Shown here piece after piece: positions 51,600-60,805 of a stretch of 64,000 nt of DNA (position 1 is its first letter; the number at the start of each line of letters is the position of its first letter). The DNA lies in NCBI RefSeq assembly GCF_050589605.1, contig NZ_JBNGOO010000004.1; one strand, 5' to 3'. Source of the stretch: Granulosicoccus sp947495035 (lineage in GTDB: Bacteria > Pseudomonadota > Gammaproteobacteria > Granulosicoccales > Granulosicoccaceae). The notes beneath the pieces were generated by a model. The model did no database searches, was not told where the DNA came from, and worked only from the letters and a program-made list of their open reading frames with translations. The position numbers were made by a program, and so were the translations under genes.

Positions 51600-53222
51600 T
51601 CAGCCGCGTTGCAGCCCTTCGAAAAGCAGTGCCACCGCTTCGGCCCCGGGGTCGTTGTGACCGGCGAGCTTGTCCGCCCTGACATAGCTTGACCGACCCG
51701 CACGTGCTTGCGTTATTTCTGCCGTGGCATCTGCCCCGGCACGTGCGGCGTGCGCCGCTTCAGTGATACCCGAGTCCAGCGCCTCGAGTGCCGGGTGCAG
51801 GGCATCGATCATCGTTCTATCACCAAGACCGGCACCACCCACCTCCTGCATGCGCGCCAGTCCGGCACGTAAGGCCTGATTGAGGTCGGCCCCCTTGGCC
51901 GATGCCTCGCCAGCCGCCATGAAGAAGATCGCCAACAAGACACCTGAAGAGCCTCCCATCTTCTTCGCCAATTCGGCACCCATGGCGTGAAACAGCGATG
52001 CCTCATCGGCCAGTGGCAATTGGTCGAGCACCTTGAGCAGGTCACGGGCTGCCGTGGCCAATGTCGATCCGGTATCACCATCGCCTGACTTGGCATCCAG
52101 CGCATTCAGTGTCTCCTCGGTCTCGAGCAGAAGCTCGCAGCAGCGCTGGAGAAACGCCTTGCGCTCGGGATGTGAAGACGGCGTTGCTTGTTCCGACTGG
52201 ACTTCATCCGGTACCGGGAGAACCGTGATTTGCTCGACACGATAAGCTCCGGGCCAGGCCGGCGGCGACACCGCCATTTCAAGCCTCGCCTCATCCTGAG
52301 AGTCGACCGGTAACAGAGAGACAGAGAAACCCTGCATGTCCATCGCGGTCATCAGCGGCGCTGGTCCGACCATCCAGCGTATGCGCTCACCAACTGACGA
52401 ACGCGCCAGCTCGTTGGCGAGAATTCCCATTTCCAACTGACTCGTGCCACCCAGATTGTTCAGCAGCGCGACATGTGGTGCGTCAGACAGGCCCTGTGCA
52501 AGCTTGTCCGTGACCCGTTTCATGGCTTGCTCGGCGGAGTCGAAACGAACCTGTTCGATGCCCGGTTCACCATGAATGCCGAGTCCCAGCTCAGCGTGAC
52601 CTTCGTCAATGCGCGACTCCCGCTCCGAACCCGGTACCGTGCAGGTATTCAAGGACATGCCGATCGTGCGAACGCCGGCGATCACCCGCTCTGCCACACT
52701 GGCCACCGCATCCAGATCACGGCCCTCTTCAGCAGCCGCACCGGCAATCTTGTGTACCAGCAGAGCGCCGGCCAGACCCCGTGCCTGCGGAATTTCCGGC
52801 AGAGCGATATCGTCATCGACAATGACCATTTTCACGCGATACCCCAGTGCCTTTGCCCGCTCCGCCGCCAGGCCGAAGTTGAGACGATCGCCGGTATAGT
52901 TCTTGAGAATCAGCAGACAGCCTGCTTCCCCGGTCACGGCCAGGATACCGGCCAGCACCGCATCCACCGAGGGCGAGGCAAACACCTCGCCGCAGACCGC
53001 GGCAGTCAACATGCCTTGCCCGACGAAGCCGGCATGCGAGGGCTCGTGCCCCGAACCGCCACCCGAGACGAGCGCCACTCGATCGCGTGACCAGTCATTG
53101 CGGACGACAACCTTGATATGGGGATAACCGTCGAGCCGGCCCAATCGACCACCACTGGCTCGCAACATGCCATCGATCGACTCGGTGACTACCGAATTTC
53201 TGGCGTTGATGAACTGACTCAT
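51600..53222 (-). CDS. Dihydroxyacetone kinase family protein (DhaK-DhaL fusion, ATP type)
   Basis: The ATG follows CGCAGGAGAGAACA; 540 aa. The DhaK domain (1-330) has SGGGSGHEPSHAGFVG and the substrate-binding His217 in LGLGIHGEPG. After a linker, DhaL (about 355-540) has DAKSGDGDTGSTLA with the Mg/ADP-binding Asp residues and KKMGGSSGVLLAIFF. The fused form uses ATP directly, like the Citrobacter enzyme, and does not use the PTS. Relatives also phosphorylate erythrulose and other ketoses, so the substrate here, in a TRAP/oxidase operon, may not be dihydroxyacetone. Confidence 0.92.
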   Translation of the reverse strand: MSQFINARNSVVTESIDGMLRASGGRLGRLDGYPHIKVVVRNDWSRDRVALVSGGGSGHEPSHAGFVGQGMLTAAVCGEVFASPSVDAVLAGILAVTGEAGCLLILKNYTGDRLNFGLAAERAKALGYRVKMVIVDDDIALPEIPQARGLAGALLVHKIAGAAAEEGRDLDAVASVAERVIAGVRTIGMSLNTCTVPGSERESRIDEGHAELGLGIHGEPGIEQVRFDSAEQAMKRVTDKLAQGLSDAPHVALLNNLGGTSQLEMGILANELARSSVGERIRWMVGPAPLMTAMDMQGFSVSLLPVDSQDEARLEMAVSPPAWPGAYRVEQITVLPVPDEVQSEQATPSSHPERKAFLQRCCELLLETEETLNALDAKSGDGDTGSTLATAARDLLKVLDQLPLADEASLFHAMGAELAKKMGGSSGVLLAIFFMAAGEASAKGADLNQALRAGLARMQEVGGAGLGDRTMIDALHPALEALDSGITEAAHAARAGADATAEITQARAGRSSYVRADKLAGHNDPGAEAVALLFEGLQRG

Positions 53223-53265
53223 TGTTCTCTCCTGCGTTGTTGATGCGATGATCGGACGTCTTGTG

Positions 53266-53346
53266 TCATGTGCTTCATGTGCTTCATGTGCTTCATGTGC
53301 TTCATGTGCTTCATGTGCTTCATGTGCTTCATGTGCTTCATGTGCT
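53266..53346. repeat. 9-bp tandem repeat TCATGTGCT x9
   Basis: Nine perfect units fill most of the gap between the DAK-like and DctM genes. The last base of the array is also the last base of the dctM stop codon (TCA on plus at 53346-53348). On the minus strand the array lies between the dctM stop and the kinase ribosome-binding site, so it forms most of the intercistronic spacer. Confidence 0.97.
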
Positions 53347-54686
53347 CAGTATCCGAACACACGTGGCAGCCACAATGACAACTCCGGCACGAATGCGATC
53401 ACGAAGATCGCGATGGTATTGACTGCCGCAAACGGCAGGATCTTCAGCGAGATTTCCTCAATGGATATCTTCGAGATACCCGAGGCAATGAACAGATTCT
53501 CGCCCAGCGGTGGTGTCTGAAATCCGATGCCCAGCGTACAGACCATCACCACGCCAAAGTGAACCGGATCGATACCGACACTGTAGGCCACTGGCAGCAT
53601 CACCGGCACCAGTATCAGAATGGTTGACAGCGTCTCCATGAACATGCCGACGAACAGCAGGAAGACGATCATCAGAGTCCAGATGACGTAGATATTCTGC
53701 GTAAACGATAACATGCTATCGGCAATGATCCCCGGTATCTGATTCTCCACCAGCAAGCGGCCGAACACCGTCGCGGTGAACATGATCATCAATATTCGCC
53801 CGGTCAGCCAGGTGGTGATCTCGAGCGCGTCGAACAGCTTTCTGAATGTCAGCTCACGGTAGAGCGCCGTACCGACGAACAAGGTGTAGAAGATGGCAAC
53901 AACAGCCGATTCCGTCGGTGTGAAAAAGCCGGTGTAGATTCCGCCCAGGATGACCACCGGTGCCAGCAACGCCCAGAAACCACGATAAACCGTACGCAGT
54001 ATGCCCCGCGCAGACCAGCCCTCAGTGGTACCGGTGTAACCACGCTTCTTGCACATGAAGTAGTTCATCGTGAGCAGGCTCAAAGTGATCACGGCAGCAG
54101 GAATGACGCCGGCCACAAACAGCTTGGGGATCGACACGCTCTGGAAAATACCGTATTTCTCAATTGCTTCCGGTGTCGGCAGCAGACCGAGCGATGAGAT
54201 GCCGAAGATGATCATCGGAATCGACGGAGGGATCACGATGCCAAGACCGCCAGCGGAGGCGGTAACGGCAGAGGCGTAGCCCTTGTCGTATTGACGTTCG
54301 ATCATCGCGGGAATCATCAACATGCCAACCGCGGCTGTGGTTGCCGGCCCAGAGCCGGAAATGGCACCGAAGAAAACGCACGCCATGACGGTGGCGACAG
54401 CCATTCCACCGGTAAACGGGCCCGCAAGACTCTCGGCCACCGCAATCAGGCGTCGCGATATACCGGCGGCTTCCATCAAGGCACCAGCGAGTATGAAAGC
54501 CGGCAGCGCCATCAAAGGAAAAGACCCTACCGAGGAAAAAGCGATCTGCACGAACTTGGCCGGATTCTCACCCAGATAGAAGAACGAAAATAACGACGAG
54601 ACTCCGAGTGCCACCGTGATAGGCGCACCGATCAACAGCAAGAGCAGGAAGGAGCCGAATAGTACGGTGACAATGGTGGTTTCCAT
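53346..54686 (-). CDS. dctM: TRAP transporter large permease (DctM)
   Basis: This 446-aa protein has about 12 helices. DctM signatures are GSFLLLLLIGAPITVALGVSSL, FPLMALPAFILAGALMEAAGI, MACVFFGAISGSGPATTAAVG and ASAGGLGIVIPPSIPMIIFG, plus GIGFQTPPLGENLF near the end. Its start shares one base with the dctQ stop (TGATG). It uses an ion gradient to import the ligand delivered by DctP. Confidence 0.93.
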   Translation of the reverse strand: METTIVTVLFGSFLLLLLIGAPITVALGVSSLFSFFYLGENPAKFVQIAFSSVGSFPLMALPAFILAGALMEAAGISRRLIAVAESLAGPFTGGMAVATVMACVFFGAISGSGPATTAAVGMLMIPAMIERQYDKGYASAVTASAGGLGIVIPPSIPMIIFGISSLGLLPTPEAIEKYGIFQSVSIPKLFVAGVIPAAVITLSLLTMNYFMCKKRGYTGTTEGWSARGILRTVYRGFWALLAPVVILGGIYTGFFTPTESAVVAIFYTLFVGTALYRELTFRKLFDALEITTWLTGRILMIMFTATVFGRLLVENQIPGIIADSMLSFTQNIYVIWTLMIVFLLFVGMFMETLSTILILVPVMLPVAYSVGIDPVHFGVVMVCTLGIGFQTPPLGENLFIASGISKISIEEISLKILPFAAVNTIAIFVIAFVPELSLWLPRVFGY

Positions 54687-55270
54687 CAGTTTTTACCTCC
54701 TCGTGTGTCCTTTCCGCCAGCAAGGTCGGACGCCTTTTCGGCGGCTGCGGTCTCGCGCGCAATCTCTTCGAGATCGACGCTATCGACATCCTTGAAGTCA
54801 ACGCCCTTGACCAGCTTGAGGTAATTGACCTGAATGACGCGAATGGTGATCAGCGTGAACGAGATGGGTAGAACGATGTAGATCCACTTCATTTCGATGC
54901 CCAGCGTCTGGGACTTCCAGAACTTGTTCATCTGGAAGAACACGAAATTGCTCGACAGGTAGATGAAGACGACGTTGAAGAATATCCAGAACAGGTCCGC
55001 GAACGCCTCGATGTAGTTCACCACGCGTTTGCCGAAGAAGCGGAACTGGAAGGTCACGCGATTGTGAGCATGCTTGCGCGCTGCATAGCTCGCGCCGATA
55101 TAGACGAACCAGACGAACAGGTAGACCGACAGCTCTTCTATCCACGAGATCGAGCTGTTGAATATCTCGCGAGACAGGATCTGTGCGAACAGCAGACAGA
55201 CAAACGTGACAAGCAGACTTCGACAGATATAGCTTTCCAGATTATCCAGCACGTACCACACTCTAGACAT
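54686..55270 (-). CDS. dctQ: TRAP transporter small permease (DctQ)
   Basis: The ATG at 55270 (MSRVWYVLDNLESYICRS) follows CCGGGAGAGAAGTC; 194 aa. Four helices and the DctQ motif FNSSISWIEELSVYLFVWFVYIGASYAARKHAHNRV identify it. A charged C-terminal tail rich in Asp, Glu and Lys extends into the cytoplasm. It is the scaffold of the DctM-DctQ membrane complex. Confidence 0.9.
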   Translation of the reverse strand: MSRVWYVLDNLESYICRSLLVTFVCLLFAQILSREIFNSSISWIEELSVYLFVWFVYIGASYAARKHAHNRVTFQFRFFGKRVVNYIEAFADLFWIFFNVVFIYLSSNFVFFQMNKFWKSQTLGIEMKWIYIVLPISFTLITIRVIQVNYLKLVKGVDFKDVDSVDLEEIARETAAAEKASDLAGGKDTRGGKN

Positions 55271-55334
55271 GACTTCTCTCCCGGTTGAAGCGGGGCGCAC
55301 CGAATGGCGCGCCTCTCGGTGACTGCTTGTTGAT

Positions 55335-56342
55335 CTACTCGATCGGTTGCCTGCCAAGCTCCTCAAGCGTCTCGTTGATGGCGTCTATGCCACCGACACT
55401 GTCGTGGAACTTCGGCCATACGGCAGCAGTTGCCTTTTCGATCCACTCGGCCTCGTCCACTTCCGTGAACTCCATGCCCTTGGCCAGCAGCTCGTCCAGT
55501 GCTGTCTTCTCCCGTTCACGCAGGAATTCGACACTGTATTCCGTGGCCTTCTTGCCAGCATCCAGGATCGCCTGCTGGAATTCAGGCGACTGCGACTGGA
55601 ACAGTTGCTCTGACATGATCATGGGTTCGAGCAGGAAGTTGTAGTGAATGTTGGAGATGTACTTCTGAACTTCGTAGAACTTGACCGACTCCAGATCGAT
55701 GAGCCCCAGATCCTGTCCGTCCACGACTTTCTGCTGCAGTGCCGTGAACACTTCCGACCAGGCCATGGGGGTCGGATTCACGCCCCAGGACTTGTAGGTG
55801 TCGATCATGATCTCGTTTTTCGGCACTCGGATGATGAGTCCCTGCAGATCATCCAGCGTCTTCACCGGTCGGGCGGAATTGGTGAGTACCCTGAAGCCCG
55901 AGAACGTCCAGGCAACGATGCGCACACCGGCATCACGCGCCGTGTTCTCAACCAGACGTTCAGCCGTCTTGCCCTGGGTGAGGCTGTAGGCCTCTTCCAG
56001 ATTCTGGATCATGTAGGGCAGCGTCAGCACACCCACGGTTGGCGAGAACGGGGTAACGTTGTTGATCGCCAGTACCGAGAAATCGAGCATGCCCATGGCG
56101 GCATTCATCACGGTGTCTTCCTCTGAGCCGAGCTGACTGTTCGGGAACAGATCCGCAGTCAGTTCACCATCGGTTGCCTTTTCGAGCTCTTCGACAAAAC
56201 GCTCGGCCATGACGTATTGGCCACCGCCCTGAGCGGCCCCCAGGGCAATCTTGAACGTTTCTGCAGCCGTCGACTGCGTCGCAACGGACATCATGGTTGC
56301 ACCCAGCAACAGGGCGGGCGCAGCAGTTCTGAACAATTTCAC
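55335..56342 (-). CDS. dctP: TRAP transporter solute-binding protein (DctP)
   Basis: The start is GTG at 56342, with AAAGGAAACAATACC upstream; 335 aa. A signal peptide ends near TQSTAA-ETF. The conserved ligand Arg lies in LIIRVPKNEIMIDTYKSWGVNPTPMAWSEVFTALQQKVVDGQD, the DctP core, and a second Arg is near FRVLTNSARPV. An Arg here normally salt-bridges a carboxylate, so the ligand is probably an organic or sugar acid. It is transcribed after the FAD oxidoreductase gene. Confidence 0.93.
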   Translation of the reverse strand: MKLFRTAAPALLLGATMMSVATQSTAAETFKIALGAAQGGGQYVMAERFVEELEKATDGELTADLFPNSQLGSEEDTVMNAAMGMLDFSVLAINNVTPFSPTVGVLTLPYMIQNLEEAYSLTQGKTAERLVENTARDAGVRIVAWTFSGFRVLTNSARPVKTLDDLQGLIIRVPKNEIMIDTYKSWGVNPTPMAWSEVFTALQQKVVDGQDLGLIDLESVKFYEVQKYISNIHYNFLLEPMIMSEQLFQSQSPEFQQAILDAGKKATEYSVEFLREREKTALDELLAKGMEFTEVDEAEWIEKATAAVWPKFHDSVGGIDAINETLEELGRQPIE

Positions 56343-56442
56343 GGTATTGTTTCCTTTCGTTGGTGGTTGTGTGGATCAACAGATCCTGATGTTGTCGCCC
56401 GTGCTACTGGCAGGGACGTCGGTCGTCAGGTTTCCTGAACAT

Positions 56443-57735
56443 TCATCCGCGCTGGATATCCAGCCAGTCGCGGAAGCCCAGATACTGAGCAGCGGTGCGA
56501 ACACCCACATCGCGCGCCCAGTGAAACGGAACCTTGCTGTAGGGGGTGGTCGGGTAATCCAGATCTTCGGAACGTTTGCCAGCAACCCGTTCTGCCAGCA
56601 CACGACCCATGACCGTTGCCATGGCGATACCACGGCCGTTGTATCCCAGGGCTGCCAGAATGCCTTGATCAGGCTCGTGCAAATGCGGAAGATGATCCGG
56701 TGTGAATGCCAGACGCCCACCCCAGAAGTACTCGATGTCCTGTTCCTTCAGCTTGGGAAACACAGTCTTGAAGGCATCCAGCAATCGCTTCCTGTCCGGC
56801 GCGGCGCAATGCTCGTCACTGCCATGGCTACCCAGAAGCAGTCGGTTGCGATTGTCCTTGCGACCGTAGTAGATGACCCGTCTCGTGTCGGACAGCGTGT
56901 GTCCACCGGGCAGATACTCGGCATATTCCTCCGGCGACAGGGGGCGAGTAGCGGCCTGCACGCTGATGATCGGGATGATGGTCTTGCGCAGGCCTTTCAA
57001 TGTGGAATCGGTGTAGGCGTTTGTACAGAACACGACCCAGTCGCTCGTCACCGCACCCTTGTCGGTTGTCACCTGCCATTGGCAGTTCTGGCGATTGACC
57101 GACTGCACCTGATGTGGAAAGCAAACTCTGGCCCCTTGCTCCCGAGCCACACGAACCAGCTCACGCGTATAGGACAGCGGATGCAGACACCCTCCTGCCG
57201 GCACCAGTGTGGCAGCGCGATAGGCGCTCGTACCGCTGAGTGTCTGCAGCTCATCCCCATCCACCAGACGGATGTCCATGCCCTGTTCTGTCCAGCGAGC
57301 AACGTCCCTTTCCAGGTTGCGGATCGCCGCCGTGCAGTGGGCACCACGCAACCACCCCTTGCGTACCGAATCGCACTTCAGGCCATGCCGCTCGATCAGA
57401 CCGAAGACCTCGTCGGCGGAATGGATATAACTGTTGATGATGCGCGCACCGGCTGTGGGGCCGAGCTTCCTGATGATGGACTGCGGATCGGTCGGAGCCA
57501 TCGGGTTGACCTGCCCTCCGGATCTGCCCGAGGCCCCCCAACCCGGCTGCTGGCTGTCGAGCACGGTGACGCTGACGCCCTGGCTGGCCAGTTCCAGCGC
57601 TGTTCGAAGACCGGTGATGCCAGCACCGATGATGGTGACGTCGGTGCTTGTCGCACCTTCCAGGGTATCTGTCACTGGCGGCTCGACGGCCGTGTGCGAC
57701 CAGAGGGACTTCACCGGATTGGAAGCATGTGACAT
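56443..57735 (-). CDS. FAD-dependent amine oxidase-like protein (DAO family, PuuB-like)
   Basis: This 430-aa protein has the N-terminal FAD dinucleotide motif DVTIIGAGITGLRTALELASQGVSVTVLD and the flavin-proximal GWGASGRSGGQVNPM seen in PuuB/OrdL oxidases. The C-terminal FAD contact is WGGRLAFTPDHLPHL with GYNGRGIAMATVMGRVLAE. The group oxidises secondary or gamma-glutamylated amines. It is the first gene of the TRAP/DAK-like/cupin operon and faces an HTH regulator across a promoter region with two inverted repeats. The substrate is unknown. Confidence 0.88.
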   Translation of the reverse strand: MSHASNPVKSLWSHTAVEPPVTDTLEGATSTDVTIIGAGITGLRTALELASQGVSVTVLDSQQPGWGASGRSGGQVNPMAPTDPQSIIRKLGPTAGARIINSYIHSADEVFGLIERHGLKCDSVRKGWLRGAHCTAAIRNLERDVARWTEQGMDIRLVDGDELQTLSGTSAYRAATLVPAGGCLHPLSYTRELVRVAREQGARVCFPHQVQSVNRQNCQWQVTTDKGAVTSDWVVFCTNAYTDSTLKGLRKTIIPIISVQAATRPLSPEEYAEYLPGGHTLSDTRRVIYYGRKDNRNRLLLGSHGSDEHCAAPDRKRLLDAFKTVFPKLKEQDIEYFWGGRLAFTPDHLPHLHEPDQGILAALGYNGRGIAMATVMGRVLAERVAGKRSEDLDYPTTPYSKVPFHWARDVGVRTAAQYLGFRDWLDIQRG

Positions 57736-57809
57736 GACGTTGAATAGTGGTTGCCAGGGAGGACTTACACTAACAACGGGCTTTCACTGCCGCCATTTGG
57801 CGACTTTGA

Positions 57810-57843
57810 GTGAATGTATTCACATGTGCGTCACATTGACGCA
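57810..57843. promoter_or_regulatory. Two adjacent inverted repeats in the oxidase/HTH promoter region
   Basis: GTGAATGTATTCAC (57810-57823) and TGCGTCACATTGACGCA (57827-57843) are both perfect dyads, only 3 bp apart. A half-site, AGCGTCAC, follows at 57848-57855. They lie in the 147-bp divergent region and are probable operators for the HTH protein. Confidence 0.65.
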
Positions 57844-57882
57844 TACTAGCGTCACTTCAGGGAATGACTGGGTGACGGGCAG

Positions 57883-58746
57883 TTGGCAAGAGCACAAGGC
57901 AGGACCGGAAACAAGCAAACAGAATTTTCCCATCTGGCGGAGAATCTGAGGTTCCTCTGCGGCCACTACAGTTCGATATCCGAGGTCTGCCGCAGACTGG
58001 ACATCAATCGTCAGCAGTTCAACCGCTATCTGGCCGGCAGTACCTACCCCTCCTACCGCAACCTGAAGAGCATCTGTGATTTCTTCGGTGTCGACAGGGA
58101 AGAGATCATGCTCGATCATGATCAGTTTCGTCGACTCCTGTCGTCAACCAGTAGCACGGATGAGGACAGCCGGACAGTCCCCGACAAGCTGTACGGCATT
58201 CTCCGCCCGATGCTGTCACGCGACAACAAGGCACTGGATGCGTTCGAGGGCTTCTATTTCAGGTACTTCTATTCCTTCGGTTTTCCGGGCTACATCTTCC
58301 GAAGCTTCGTCAGGATATACAGTGAAGACGGCATCACCTATTTTCGTCAGGTGGAACGCTCAACCGGCCGAGACACCGCCGTCGGCGAACGCATGTGCAT
58401 GAACTATCACGGCACCGCGTTCATGATGAGGGACCGGTTGTTCCTGATCGAACGAGAACTACGCATGGACTCGACCTTTTCGGAAACCATCCTGACACCG
58501 AACTATCGCGCCAACAATCCCTACCTGTCCGGGATGATGTTGTGCACATCCACCTGCGCGGCGCACCAGCCCGGTTCGGCCCGTACCGTCTTCGAATACC
58601 TTGGCAAGCGAATCAATGTTCGTGATGCATTGCGTCAGTGCGATCTGTACCACCATACCGACCCGGAAATTCCGGACAAGGTGAAGCGAGCCATCACGAA
58701 CGATCTGGCGCCGGGTGAATTCACCTTACGCCCAACACCACTCTAG
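57883..58746 (+). CDS. HTH-domain regulator of the TRAP/oxidase operon
   Basis: The start is TTG at 57883. In-frame stops at 57847 and 57865 rule out earlier ATGs; only a CTG at 57868 precedes it. The 287-aa protein has an XRE-like HTH at about 25-75 (SISEVCRRLDINRQQFNRYLAGSTYPSYRNLKSICDFFG). A larger C-terminal domain (about 115-280) is Tyr/Phe/Arg-rich (FRYFYSFGFPGYIFRSFVRIY, TPNYRANNPYLSGMMLCTST). This regulator type often sits beside transporter/oxidase operons of marine Proteobacteria. It is divergent from the oxidase gene. Confidence 0.82.
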   Translation: MARAQGRTGNKQTEFSHLAENLRFLCGHYSSISEVCRRLDINRQQFNRYLAGSTYPSYRNLKSICDFFGVDREEIMLDHDQFRRLLSSTSSTDEDSRTVPDKLYGILRPMLSRDNKALDAFEGFYFRYFYSFGFPGYIFRSFVRIYSEDGITYFRQVERSTGRDTAVGERMCMNYHGTAFMMRDRLFLIERELRMDSTFSETILTPNYRANNPYLSGMMLCTSTCAAHQPGSARTVFEYLGKRINVRDALRQCDLYHHTDPEIPDKVKRAITNDLAPGEFTLRPTPL

Positions 58747-58813
58747 TTGCAACACGCTGGAACCGGAATGCGCCTGAATCCGGCCCAACTCTATGCTGCT
58801 GTGAAGGGGGCGA

Positions 58814-59938
58814 CTAGCGCTGCCCGATAGGCGCATCACCAAACAGCCTCCCTACCTCGGCAGGACTACTGCGCCAGTACTGCACGGGCGCGTCAACGGT
58901 GGCGCCGAGCCTGGCAGCGGCATGCCACACCCACCGAGGGTTGTACATGAAGGCACGAGCAATGGCGATCATGTCAGCCTTGCCCTCGGCCAGGATTGCC
59001 TCTGCCTGCTCCGGCTCGCTGATCATGCCCACAGCCATGACCGGAATTTCCACCACGGATTTGATGGCATGCGCAAAATGCACTTGATAGCCAGGCCCGA
59101 TATCGATCTTCTGGTGTCTGGACACACCCGCGCTGGAGACATCGACCCAGTCGCAACCGGCCTCTTCAAGCAACTGACTGAAGCGTGAGGATTCCTGGAT
59201 ATCCCAACTGCTGGCAGGATCCCAGTCACTGGCTGAAATCCGGACACCCATCGGTTTGTCTGCCGGCCAGGCTGCGCGCATGGCACGAAAGACTTCCAGC
59301 GGATAGCGCATGCGATTCTCGAGTGAGCCACCGTATTCATCGGTTCGCTGGTTGGCAACCGGAGAGAGGAACTGGTGCATGAGGTAGCCGTGCGCACAAT
59401 GCAGCTCGATGGCATCGATACCGGCACGATGCGAGCGTTCCACCGACGAGACGAACTTCTCCTTGAGAACCGCCATTTCTGCCACGCTCAAGGCTTCGGG
59501 CGGCAATTCCCCTTCGTGATGTTCGATGGAACTGGGAGCCTTTGCCACCCAACCGCCTTCGTTCAGAGGTATCTGCATTCCGGTTTCCCACGGCTTGTGA
59601 CTGGAGCCCTTGCGACCGGCATGACCCAACTGGATGCAGACAGGCAGCTTCACTCGCGGGTTGACGTTGCGCAGCAATGCAACCAGCTCGGTCAGCCGGG
59701 CTTCCTGTGCATCGTTGTAGAGCCCCAGACAACCGTGCGTGATCCGCCCTGCCTCCTCCACAGCCGTCGCCTCCAGCACCAGCATACCGGCAGAACTCTG
59801 CGCCAGCTGACCGAGGTGCACGATATGCCAATCCTGAACGATGCCATCAACAGCGGAGTACTGGCACATGGGGGATACGATGACCCTGTTCTTCAGAGTC
59901 AGTTCACGTAGCTGGAGCGGTTGGAACAGGTGTGTCAT
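58814..59938 (-). CDS. YqjM-type Old Yellow Enzyme (ene-reductase)
   Basis: From the ATG at 59938 (MTHLFQPLQLRELTLKNRVIVSPMCQYSA) the protein has 374 aa. The Cys in SPMCQYSA is the redox-tuning Cys of the thermophilic-like YqjM class, which classical OYEs (such as the one at 28.7 kb) lack. HCAHGYLMHQFLSP gives the His pair that binds the substrate carbonyl. The FMN-barrel signatures NQRTDEYGGSLENRMRYPLE and ADMIAIARAFMYNPRW are present. The ribosome-binding site is weak. Confidence 0.92.
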   Translation of the reverse strand: MTHLFQPLQLRELTLKNRVIVSPMCQYSAVDGIVQDWHIVHLGQLAQSSAGMLVLEATAVEEAGRITHGCLGLYNDAQEARLTELVALLRNVNPRVKLPVCIQLGHAGRKGSSHKPWETGMQIPLNEGGWVAKAPSSIEHHEGELPPEALSVAEMAVLKEKFVSSVERSHRAGIDAIELHCAHGYLMHQFLSPVANQRTDEYGGSLENRMRYPLEVFRAMRAAWPADKPMGVRISASDWDPASSWDIQESSRFSQLLEEAGCDWVDVSSAGVSRHQKIDIGPGYQVHFAHAIKSVVEIPVMAVGMISEPEQAEAILAEGKADMIAIARAFMYNPRWVWHAAARLGATVDAPVQYWRSSPAEVGRLFGDAPIGQR

Positions 59939-60102
59939 GAAAACTGGAACCGTGGTGCTGTGGAGGGTATGGGTGATCTGCTTATGACAGGCTATCGTCA
60001 ATGACCCAGTGTATCCCCATTATTGTGCACATGACAGATCGGAACGTCGATGCCTTCGCGCAAGATCATCAGGCTCTGAACAGGAACGCAGCCGGGTGTG
60101 GC

Positions 60103-60636
60103 TTACGGCAAACGCCACTGGCATCGACTGACGAGCTCTTGCGCGATGTCGATGACCTGCAGCCCATCCGTCGCCATTCGAAGATTGGCCGGTGCGCTCT
60201 CGGCGGCCAGAATGGCGCTCAACGCCACCGCGCGCTTGAGGTGCCAGTCCAGGCCGGAACCGATTTCCCGCTGCATCAGGCGTGTACACAGTGTTTCCAT
60301 GCTGGCCGACAACTGCACGGTGGTGACCTGCCCGGCGGGAATGAGCTGCAGGAGACTGTCGATGAACGAGCGCTCTTCAATGACATAGGAGACCACCAGA
60401 TTCAGCGCTCCTGCCCGCGAACCGTTCTCCCAGATGGCCGCCAGATTCTGCAACCCGAGCCGGTTGCCCCTAGGGTCATCATCCGGCCTCGGAAAGGTAT
60501 AACGAAGCTGATCGAAGTCGATGAAAGTGTGCGGGACGCCATCGCGCTCGAGAACCTCAGACACCTCGTTGCCGACCGCCGTCTTGCCAACGCCGACCGG
60601 GCCGCTGATCAGCAGGATGGGGATGCTCGATGTCAT
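60103..60636 (-). CDS. Small P-loop ATPase/kinase-like protein
   Basis: From the ATG at 60636 the 177-aa protein begins with a P-loop, LLISGPVGVGKTAVGNEV, as in nucleoside-kinase-like or chloramphenicol-phosphotransferase-like proteins. TFIDFDQLRYTFPRP follows, with Asp/Arg at the place of the kinase acceptor site. RLMQREIGSGLDWHLKRAVAL may be the lid. Whether it phosphorylates a small molecule or RNA cannot be said. It is divergent from the binding-protein gene and has no operon partner. Confidence 0.75.
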   Translation of the reverse strand: MTSSIPILLISGPVGVGKTAVGNEVSEVLERDGVPHTFIDFDQLRYTFPRPDDDPRGNRLGLQNLAAIWENGSRAGALNLVVSYVIEERSFIDSLLQLIPAGQVTTVQLSASMETLCTRLMQREIGSGLDWHLKRAVALSAILAAESAPANLRMATDGLQVIDIAQELVSRCQWRLP

Positions 60637-60805
60637 CGCCCTATCGTTGCACATGACCGGTGGTTCGCAAAGCGCCGGACTGCAGCAACTCGCGACTGTC
60701 TTCACAGGGGGATGATGTACAGTAGATCAGGTCCGTTCCGGAAGTGACTCTGCACCGATGATACGAGCACGGTCATTGCCATTCATTCACTCACAGGAGA
60801 AGTCA

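Noticed and set aside
53248..53520. ORF coding for a Ser-Cys-Ala repeat peptide
   Set aside because: It is only the translation of the 9-bp tandem array plus antisense dctM; no ribosome-binding site or sensible continuation.
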